Positions 57,872 to 64,000 of a stretch of 64,000 nt of DNA are shown one piece after another; position 1 is the stretch's first letter; every line of letters begins with the position of its first letter. The stretch is taken from the NCBI RefSeq assembly GCF_017357225.1, contig NZ_CP071604.1:3165001-3229000 (forward strand). Direction: 5' to 3'. The notes beneath the pieces were generated by a model. The model had not been told where the DNA came from, searched no databases, and worked only from the letters and a program-made list of their open reading frames with translations. This DNA comes from Rhizobium binae (lineage in GTDB: Bacteria; Pseudomonadota; Alphaproteobacteria; Rhizobiales; Rhizobiaceae). The translations under genes were made by a program, and so were the position numbers.

Positions 57872-58900
57872 TCAGCGGCTGAAAGCGGTCTTCTGCTGCT
57901 GATCAACGAGATTGTCGATGAACCAGTTCGGATAGACCCGCGCCGGCTCGGTTGCAGCGTCGAGCCCTGCGAGATCGCCTTCGTCGAGCGTCAATTCTAC
58001 CGCCCCGAGATTGTCGGCCAATTGGTGTGGCTTCGAAGCGCCGAGCAGCACGCTGGAAACCGCCCTCTTCGCCAGCAGCCAGGCGATCGCCACCTGGGCA
58101 ACGCTCGCTCCGTGTGCTGCCGCGATTACCCGCATCCGCTCGACCAGTGCGAAACCCTGTTCCTTGTCGAAGGGCAGGATATCGAAGCCAGAATAACGGT
58201 TGTCGGGATCGCCGAGCGTCTCGCGGGTATATTTGCCGGAGAGAAAACCGGAGGCGAGCGGGCTCCAGACGGTAAGGCCGAGACCGTAGCGCTGCATCAT
58301 CGGCAGAATGTCCCGCTCAATATCGCGACCAAGCAGCGAATAATTCATCTGCCCATGGGTGAAGGGCGTCAGCCCATTCGCCTTCTGGATTTCAAGCGCT
58401 GCCGCCACCTTCCAGGCCGACCAGTTGGAAAAGCCGATATAACGGACCTTGCCGGAGCGCACCACCGCGTCGAGTGCCGACAGCGTCTCCTCCAGCGGCG
58501 TGAACGGATCTTCCTTGTGAACGATATAAACGTCGATCCAGTCCGTTCCGAGCCGCTTCAGGCTTTCATCGACCGACCAGAGAATGTGGCGGCGGGAGAG
58601 TCCAGCCTGGCCGAGCGCCGCACCGGTGCGGAAGCCGACCTTCGTCGCGATCACCACCTCGCTGCGGCGCGCCTTCAAGACCTGCCCAAGGATCGTTTCC
58701 GACTGGCCGGAGGCATAGGCATCAGCGGTGTCGAAGAAGTTGACGCCGGCATCGAGCGCTTGGCCGACAAGCGCGTCGGCGACGTCGGCCTCGGTCTTAT
58801 AGATCGAACCCATGCTGCGGTCGCCCGATGTAAAGGTCATCGCGCCGAAGGCAAGCCTGGAAACGGCAAGACCAGTTTGTCCGAGGGTCGTGTACTGCAT
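57872..58900 (-). CDS. Aldo/keto reductase (complete active site)
   Basis: A 342-residue AKR of the YajO/YhdN-like group. All four catalytic residues are visible: Asp and Tyr in FFDTADAYASG, Lys in VIATKVGF, and His in DWIDVYIVHKEDPF, unlike the other AKR in this window. SVLLGASKPHQLADNLGAVE forms the late NADP site. ATG 58900 follows ggaggatgac. It is divergent from a LysR gene, with a palindrome at 58992-59006 between them, and is probably its target. Confidence 0.92.
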   Translation of the reverse strand: MQYTTLGQTGLAVSRLAFGAMTFTSGDRSMGSIYKTEADVADALVGQALDAGVNFFDTADAYASGQSETILGQVLKARRSEVVIATKVGFRTGAALGQAGLSRRHILWSVDESLKRLGTDWIDVYIVHKEDPFTPLEETLSALDAVVRSGKVRYIGFSNWSAWKVAAALEIQKANGLTPFTHGQMNYSLLGRDIERDILPMMQRYGLGLTVWSPLASGFLSGKYTRETLGDPDNRYSGFDILPFDKEQGFALVERMRVIAAAHGASVAQVAIAWLLAKRAVSSVLLGASKPHQLADNLGAVELTLDEGDLAGLDAATEPARVYPNWFIDNLVDQQQKTAFSR

Positions 58901-58991
58901 GTCATCCTCCATCCGTTGGATTGTTTGATCGGATGAGCAGACAATGCACCAGAGCATTATTGCGAGAAACCTGCCGGATCGATAAGCCTTA

Positions 58992-59006
58992 TGAAGTTTA
59001 ACTTCA
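58992..59006. promoter_or_regulatory. Palindromic operator candidate between AKR and LysR genes
   Basis: TGAAGTT-t-AACTTCA, a perfect 15-base palindrome ending 10 bases before the LysR start. It fits autorepression of the regulator and activation of the divergent reductase, as is usual for LysR pairs. Confidence 0.6.
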
Positions 59007-59016
59007 CAATCGAACC

Positions 59017-59922
59017 ATGCCACCCGATCCCTTCACCGGACTGACCGAATTCCTGGCGGTCGCCGACGCCAGGAGCTTCACTGCTGCCGCCGCATCGCTC
59101 GGCGTGACACCGACCGCCGTCAGCCAGACGATCCGAGCGCTTGAGAAAAGGCTTGGCGTGCCGCTCTTCGTCCGCACCACACGGCGCGTCGCGCTCACCG
59201 AAGCGGGCGCTGCCCTCTTTCATCGGATCCGCCCCGCCGCAGCCGACATCGCCGATGCCTTCGACATGCTGGGTGGCTTCCGCGACCGCCCGCTTGGACA
59301 TCTGCGCCTCACCGTGCCGCGCATGGCCGTGCCGCTGATCGTCACACCGCTATTGCCGCGGTTCCGCCAAGCCTATCCTGACATCTCGGTCGAAATCTCG
59401 GTCGACGATGCGACGATCGACATTACCGAACGCGGCTTCGACGCCGGCATCCGTATCGGCGAGGCGATCGAAAAGGATATGATCGCCATGCGACTGACAT
59501 CGGATATAACCTGGACGGTCGTCGGTTCGCCCGACTATTTCGCGCGGCATGGCCGGCCGGCGACGCCGGAGGACCTCACCCACCATCAGGCGATCCGCTA
59601 CCGCTATCCGACCTCGGGCGCCGTCTATCGCTGGGAATTCGAACGCGACGGACGCGACTTCGCGGTCGATCCGCCCGGCGGCCTGATCGTCAACGATTTC
59701 CTGCTGCTGCTCGAACTCGCCGAAGACGGGCTCGGTCTCGTCTACTTGCCGGATATATCAGTCGCGAAAGCGGTGGCCTCAGGGCAGCTCGAGCGCGTGC
59801 TCGAGGCCTTTCTGCCGACGACGCCCGGTCTCTTTGCCTATTTCCCTGCCCGCTCGCAAACGCAGCCGAAACTGCGCGCCTTTCTCGACATGGCGTCGAC
59901 GCTGCTGCGCCCCAAGGGGTGA
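59017..59922 (+). CDS. LysR family transcriptional regulator
   Basis: A 301-residue LysR protein: FLAVADARSFTAAAASLGVT then PTAVSQTIRALEKRLGVPLF form the winged helix; DIAD/DAGIRIGEAIEKDMIAMR and LAEDGLGLVYLPDISVAKAV belong to the effector domain. It is of the CrgA-like short-spacer subgroup common next to reductases. ATG 59017; divergent to the aldo/keto reductase and probably its regulator. Confidence 0.9.
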   Translation: MPPDPFTGLTEFLAVADARSFTAAAASLGVTPTAVSQTIRALEKRLGVPLFVRTTRRVALTEAGAALFHRIRPAAADIADAFDMLGGFRDRPLGHLRLTVPRMAVPLIVTPLLPRFRQAYPDISVEISVDDATIDITERGFDAGIRIGEAIEKDMIAMRLTSDITWTVVGSPDYFARHGRPATPEDLTHHQAIRYRYPTSGAVYRWEFERDGRDFAVDPPGGLIVNDFLLLLELAEDGLGLVYLPDISVAKAVASGQLERVLEAFLPTTPGLFAYFPARSQTQPKLRAFLDMASTLLRPKG

Positions 59923-59975
59923 TACCCGCGCGGCGCGTCTTTTCGTCCTGCGAGGCTCTTAACCGTCCGGCATGA

Positions 59976-61439
59976 TTACGGCTGCGGATCCGCTTCCTTG
60001 ACCATCTGGCCGTTGACGGAAATCGCGCCGTCGCGGCTGATGCTGATATCCCAGCGCGAGCGGCCGTCCGGATCGGTCTTGGCGAAACCCTTCACCATCA
60101 TGATGCCGAACGAGACCTGGTTGAGGTCGGGGTCGGTCTTGGCAAGTTCCTGAACCGAGGCGATCGTCTTGTCGAGATCGCGGGCAAGAATTGTCGCCTC
60201 CATCGAATAGTCCTTCTCGGTGTCGACCCGGCCTTCGATCTTGCCTGTCATGTCGATGTCGTAGACATCGGACTTGGCACTGATCTTCGGAAACTCGACA
60301 GCGAGACGGCCGTCCCGGAAGAGCTTCTTGCCCATCTCCTCGCCGCTCTTCTCCGCCGCCTTGTCGTTGAAATCCATTGCCATGAAGGCATCGCCGAAGC
60401 TTGCGAAATCCAGGTTGGGAACGGCGAACTGCAGATCGAGACTGGTCGGCATAAAGGCCGAATAGCTCGACGGCATCAGCGGCGTGTCGACACTGATGTC
60501 CTGCGCGTTGAAGCCGAAGCCGAAACGCATGGCGTCGGTCGGCCCGTCCATGGCGACGTTGTAGCCGAATGCCTTGGCGCCACCCTTGCCCACTTCTGTG
60601 CTGACGGTCAGATTGTTGGCCCCGATCGTCTCACTGAACGAGGTAAGAAGCGGGAAAGCATCCTTCACGATTCCCTTTATCTTGGTTGTGTTTTCGGGGC
60701 TCAATTCCTTCTCGTCGACATGGTCGAGAACGAAGAAGATCATGTCGCGGATCTGTTTGGCCGGCAGGCCATTCACCTTGCCGTCGAAATTGACCGTGTC
60801 GGCGCGGAGTTCGACAGGTGGCGTCCGCTGGCCGGAAACCTGCTCGAGGAAGCCCGACACTGAACCGCCCATAACGAAATCGATACGCCCGTTGCCGCCG
60901 GCGCTGTCGGTGGAGCTCAGCTTCTGCTCCATGCTGGCCACGCTGGCGCTGACTTCCTCGGTATCGGTCTTGCTTGTGACCTTGATGTCCTTGACCGTGG
61001 CGCTGCTCGAACGCAGATAGCTGATCGCGGGATCGAAGACGCCGGTGTAGGCGAGCGAAGCGATCGAATAGGTGAAATCCGTCGGCTTCTGGTCCTTGCC
61101 CTTGAGGTGGCCGGAGACGTTGAGGCTGTTATCGCCCTCGATGTTCCAGAGGCCGCTGTCGAGCGGTGTGGCGAATGTCGAGAATGGCGTCAGACCGTTG
61201 ATGGTGAAGGTCGCCGGATCGACTTTGATCAAAAGCTTGGCCAGGTCGTAAATGATCTCGTAGCGCGTGCCGGCCGGATTGACGGTGATCAGACCGCTCT
61301 TCGCCAGATCCTCGGGAAGCAGCTTCGTCAGAGTGTCCTTGACTGCATTGGCGCCGTCCTGGTTGATTTCGACGCCCTGGGCTGTCGTGACAAGACAAAG
61401 TGCCAGCAAGCTCGTTGCCGTGACAAGTTTGAGACGCAT
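59976..61439 (-). CDS. Large secreted protein of unknown function (possibly DUF2125-related)
   Basis: A 487-residue exported protein. Signal peptide LKLVTATSLLALCLVTTAQG, cleaved near residue 22. The rest is rich in beta-strand pattern (RYEIIYDLAKLLIKVDPATF, YDIDMTGKIEGRVDTEKDYS) with few cysteines, and its closing part DGAISVNGQMVKEADPQP is repeated in style by alphaproteobacterial periplasmic proteins annotated DUF2125. I do not recognise a function. ATG 61439 has gaggagaaatc upstream. It is divergent from rplY. Confidence 0.65.
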   Translation of the reverse strand: MRLKLVTATSLLALCLVTTAQGVEINQDGANAVKDTLTKLLPEDLAKSGLITVNPAGTRYEIIYDLAKLLIKVDPATFTINGLTPFSTFATPLDSGLWNIEGDNSLNVSGHLKGKDQKPTDFTYSIASLAYTGVFDPAISYLRSSSATVKDIKVTSKTDTEEVSASVASMEQKLSSTDSAGGNGRIDFVMGGSVSGFLEQVSGQRTPPVELRADTVNFDGKVNGLPAKQIRDMIFFVLDHVDEKELSPENTTKIKGIVKDAFPLLTSFSETIGANNLTVSTEVGKGGAKAFGYNVAMDGPTDAMRFGFGFNAQDISVDTPLMPSSYSAFMPTSLDLQFAVPNLDFASFGDAFMAMDFNDKAAEKSGEEMGKKLFRDGRLAVEFPKISAKSDVYDIDMTGKIEGRVDTEKDYSMEATILARDLDKTIASVQELAKTDPDLNQVSFGIMMVKGFAKTDPDGRSRWDISISRDGAISVNGQMVKEADPQP

Positions 61440-61742
61440 AGTCCGATTTCTCCTCAGCCGCTCTTTTGATTGCGGCCATCCAAAGATGAGAAGCGCGTCC
61501 GTGTCAATTTGCGCTTTCGCGGAAAAGACAATTTTGCCGCTCGTTTCGGCGGCGGATTTCGCGCACGACCACGCCGGAATCAGCAACTTGCGTTTCCAGG
61601 CGACTTATAATATAGGCCACCGGTCCGCGTAGACACCCTTGGAGGCAACGCGGATGAGGATGGGGAAACCCGCCTCCGGTTCGACGGAACAAAGCCTTTT
61701 GGCCACCGCCGAACTCTCCAAATAACCTCGAAAGGAATAGCC
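61440..61742 (+). promoter_or_regulatory. rplY promoter and leader region
   Basis: 303 bases between divergent genes. A plausible rplY promoter is TTGCGT (61587-61592), 17 bases, TATAGG (61610-61615). The leader of about 120 bases then contains GGAGGC...GCCTCC arms that could fold into a hairpin. A translated autoregulatory leader is possible because ribosomal protein genes often have one; nothing more specific is visible. Confidence 0.45.
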
Positions 61743-62357
61743 ATGAGCCAGGAAACTTACGAGCTCAAGGCCGAGGCGCGCGAACGGGTTGGTAAGGGGT
61801 CCGCCCGTGAACTTCGCCGCAACGGTTTGATTCCCGCTGTCATCTATGGTGACAAGCAGGCCCCCATTGCCATCGCTCTCAACACCAATGAGGTGACGAA
61901 GCGCATCCACGCCGGCGGTTTCATGACCACCGTGGCAACGATCGAAGTCGACGGCAAGAAGTACAAGGTGCTGCCGAAGGACTACCAGCTCGATCCGGTC
62001 CGCGATTTCACCATGCATGTCGATTTCCTGCGTGTCTCGGGCAACACCCAGGTGAGCGTCGAAATCCCGGTTCACTTCACCAACGAAGCGAAGTCCCCGG
62101 GCCTCAAGGTCGGCGGCGTTCTGAACATCGTCCGCCATGAAGTCGAAGTTCACTGCCCGGCCGACGCGATCCCCGAATTCTTCAGCATTGACCTCAGCGG
62201 CAAGAAGATCGGCGACAGCATCCATATTTCGGAAGTCACCCTTCCGAAGGGCGTGACCCCGGTCATCGACCGCGACTTCACGATCGCGACCATCGTCGCT
62301 CCGGCTGGCGGCGTCGACGAGAGCGCCGTCGAAGGTGAAGGCGAAGCCGAAGCCTGA
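61743..62357 (+). CDS. rplY: 50S ribosomal protein L25/general stress protein Ctc
   Basis: A 204-residue long-form L25 (Ctc type) that binds 5S rRNA in the large subunit. The N-terminal L25 domain starts [20 protein letters not shown] and includes [14 protein letters not shown]; the C-terminal TL5-like domain has [20 protein letters not shown] and [14 protein letters not shown], ending in an acidic tail. ATG 61743 with gaaaggaat upstream. The pth gene that usually follows rplY is absent; an intrinsic terminator and a GGDEF gene follow instead. Confidence 0.97.
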   Translation: MSQETYELKAEARERVGKGSARELRRNGLIPAVIYGDKQAPIAIALNTNEVTKRIHAGGFMTTVATIEVDGKKYKVLPKDYQLDPVRDFTMHVDFLRVSGNTQVSVEIPVHFTNEAKSPGLKVGGVLNIVRHEVEVHCPADAIPEFFSIDLSGKKIGDSIHISEVTLPKGVTPVIDRDFTIATIVAPAGGVDESAVEGEGEAEA

Positions 62358-62385
62358 TCGCTTCGACCAATTGTAAAACATATGA

Positions 62386-62419
62386 CCCGCCTTCCCGTGA
62401 ACTGGGGAGGCGGGTTTTT
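62386..62419 (+). terminator. Intrinsic terminator of rplY
   Basis: CCCGCCTTCCC pairs with GGGGAGGCGGG (11 bp, one G-U) followed by TTTTT, 28 bases after the rplY stop. Confidence 0.9.
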
Positions 62420-62547
62420 CGTTGCCCGCAAGACCTCCGTTTCAGCAACATTTAACGTATTCGTGAAAGCATGCCCCGTCAGTTGCGATGAAGCCGGCCC
62501 GAACGCGCGACAGCAAATATGGCCGGCCTGGGGGAGTAGACGGAACC

Positions 62548-64000
62548 ATGAACAATTCCGTTGAGAACAGGTTTTTTGGGATTGTTTGCGGAGCACTGCT
62601 TGTTTTTGTCGCTCCTCTCTTTGTCCTCTTTCTTTTTCTCTCCTCGGAACGAGCCGACAAGGAAATACGCGACCATATCTCGGTTCTTCTTGTCGCCAAC
62701 GCCCAGGCGCTGGCAAAACCCCTCTGGGACCTCGATGAAGAAAGCGTCACCCAGATCAGCGCGACGGTCGTTTCCCAGGGCGCCATCGTCAAGGTCGAGG
62801 TGCGCGACCAGTCCGGTCAGCTCGACGTCAGCCAGTCCACCATTCCGCGCTCCTTCGATGGCAAGCTCGTGCAGGTGTCGCGCGCCATCATCTACAACAC
62901 CATCGACGGCCCGAAGAATCTCGGCAGTATCAGCGTCTACTATCCCGCCCTCGGCCTGTTTTCCGGCCTGAAGCAGGAAGAGGTCGTCTTCATTTCGATC
63001 TTCATTTTCGCGGTTCTGACCGTTTTCGGCACCGCGCTGATCGGCAACCGCTTCTTCGTCATCCAGCCGCTGATGCGGCTGACGGCGGCGATCGAGGCCA
63101 CACGCCAGCTCGGCTCCCGCCATCATGTCGACTGGCAGTCGAACGACGAGATGGGACGGCTTGCCCACAGCTTCAACGAGATGCAGACTAAGCTCGAAAG
63201 CGAGGAGAAGGAGCTGAAGCTCGCCCATCGCCGCGCCACCGATATCTACAACCTCACTCCCGCCATGCTCTTCTCGCTCGACGAGGAAGACCGCATCACC
63301 GCCGTCAGCGACTACTGGCTGCTTGCTACCGGTTATAATCGCGCCGCCGTCATCGGCCGCAACTTCGCCGATCTCGTCACGGCAAACACCCGTGACAGGT
63401 TCGTCAATCGACGCCGGGCCGAGAGCGCCATGGCGGTTACCGTCAAGTTCGTCTGCCTGGACGGCCGCACCATGGACGTCCTTATCATGGAATCGGAAGC
63501 CGGCGCCGACGCTCACGATCGACTCTCGCTGTCGGTCATGACCGATGTGACCGAGCTCAAGGCCTCCGAGGACCGCAACCATCGCCAGGCAATCACCGAC
63601 CACCTGACCGGGCTTCTCAACCGCCAGGGTTTTGAAGCCGTGCTCGACAGCAAGATCGCCGCGGCAGACGCCGCTGGCCAGGAGCTCGCCTGCCTCTTCG
63701 TCGATCTCGATCGCTTCAAGTGGATCAACGACAATATGGGCCATGCCGCCGGCGACAGGGCGCTGGTCGAGCTGGTTGAGCGCCTGAAGACCCATCTCGC
63801 TGTCTCCGACGAGGCGGCCCGTCTCGGCGGCGACGAGTTCGCCATCCTGCTGCCGGCGAAGGACGCCGGAAGGCGAGCCAAGGCAATGTGCGAGCAGATC
63901 GCCTCCATCTTCGAAACCCCATTCGCCCCGGATATGCATCTCAGCGCATCGATCGGGATCGCCATCTATCCGCACCATGCCGCGACCGCGGCCGAATTGC
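62548..64000 (+). CDS. Membrane diguanylate cyclase (HAMP-PAS-GGDEF), truncated by window end
   Basis: The frame opens at ATG 62548 (ggggag upstream) and runs off the right edge after 484 codons. Order: TM helix (FFGIVCGALLVFVAPLFVLF), periplasmic sensor of about 110 residues (LLVANAQALAKPLWDLDEES), second TM (VVFISIFIFAVLTVFGTALI), HAMP, PAS (NLTPAMLFSLDEEDRITAVS) and GGDEF (ARLGGDEFAILLP, preceded by LFVDLDRFKWINDNMGH). The catalytic GGDEF is intact, so it should make c-di-GMP. The inhibitory I-site RxxD reads AVSD, so product inhibition is probably lost. Whether an EAL domain follows cannot be seen. Confidence 0.93.
   Translation, partial: MNNSVENRFFGIVCGALLVFVAPLFVLFLFLSSERADKEIRDHISVLLVANAQALAKPLWDLDEESVTQISATVVSQGAIVKVEVRDQSGQLDVSQSTIPRSFDGKLVQVSRAIIYNTIDGPKNLGSISVYYPALGLFSGLKQEEVVFISIFIFAVLTVFGTALIGNRFFVIQPLMRLTAAIEATRQLGSRHHVDWQSNDEMGRLAHSFNEMQTKLESEEKELKLAHRRATDIYNLTPAMLFSLDEEDRITAVSDYWLLATGYNRAAVIGRNFADLVTANTRDRFVNRRRAESAMAVTVKFVCLDGRTMDVLIMESEAGADAHDRLSLSVMTDVTELKASEDRNHRQAITDHLTGLLNRQGFEAVLDSKIAAADAAGQELACLFVDLDRFKWINDNMGHAAGDRALVELVERLKTHLAVSDEAARLGGDEFAILLPAKDAGRRAKAMCEQIASIFETPFAPDMHLSASIGIAIYPHHAATAAEL

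Noticed and set aside
61743..63978. Long minus-strand frames opposite rplY and the GGDEF gene
   Set aside because: Antisense shadows of complete or recognised plus-strand genes.

Overview
The window looks like ordinary chromosomal DNA of a Rhizobium species, probably of the R. etli / R. leguminosarum group. This rests on high GC, alphaproteobacterial gene neighbourhoods (dctA-dctBD with a sigma-54 promoter, trxB-lsrB followed by two AbcR-type small RNAs, petP-petR-kinase, an LpcC-like core mannosyltransferase) and palindromic intergenic repeats of rhizobial type. The species is inferred; I could not search a database. I saw no rRNA, tRNA, CRISPR array, prophage or insertion sequence. Gene content is mostly housekeeping and accessory metabolism.

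Layout. 1-6.6 kb: end of a small monooxygenase-like gene, MATE and MFS exporters, an aldo/keto reductase, a zinc metallopeptidase and a zinc alcohol dehydrogenase. 6.7-15 kb: carB; a two-gene DNA-repair operon (radical SAM protein plus DUF4130-UdgX fusion) with an alphaproteobacterial LexA-type box at its start; greA; an LpcC-like glycosyltransferase. 15-20 kb: the C4-dicarboxylate system, dctA facing dctB-dctD. 20-25.4 kb: Lrp regulator, trxB-lsrB, tandem AbcR-like sRNAs, an ArsR regulator with an Old Yellow Enzyme, and an APH(6)-like kinase. 25.4-33 kb: regulator/reductase pairs, GrpB, a ChaA antiporter, two surface-polysaccharide genes, and aatA. 33-42.4 kb: a GT39 transferase, a Gram-negative sortase with its VIT/vWA substrate, a PQQ-type sugar dehydrogenase, a DMT exporter, cspA with a leader ORF, and a BA14K protein. 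42.4-48.5 kb: SDR/HxlR pair, petP-petR-kinase, a decayed ilvE-like remnant, two small envelope-type proteins. 48.5-56.8 kb: an MBL hydrolase; ybjN-proC-csaA on the minus strand; ubiK; lgt-midA-pgeF-M24 hydrolase on the plus strand; a lipoprotein. 56.8-64 kb: prs, aldo/keto reductase with a divergent LysR, a large secreted protein, rplY, and a membrane diguanylate cyclase cut by the window edge.

Genes that work together: DctB senses dicarboxylates, DctD activates the sigma-54 promoter and DctA imports the substrates. LsrB-type regulators are reported to control AbcR sRNAs in relatives, and here lsrB lies just upstream of both copies. The sortase should anchor the VIT/vWA protein through its LPQTA signal. 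The radical SAM and UdgX genes are translationally coupled and probably SOS-induced.

The best candidates for under-described biology are the LexA-boxed radical SAM/DUF4130-UdgX operon, the Gram-negative sortase pair, the shared promoter box of the AbcR copies, the cspA leader with a masked Shine-Dalgarno sequence and mini-ORF, and a possible new small RNA at 51135-51281.
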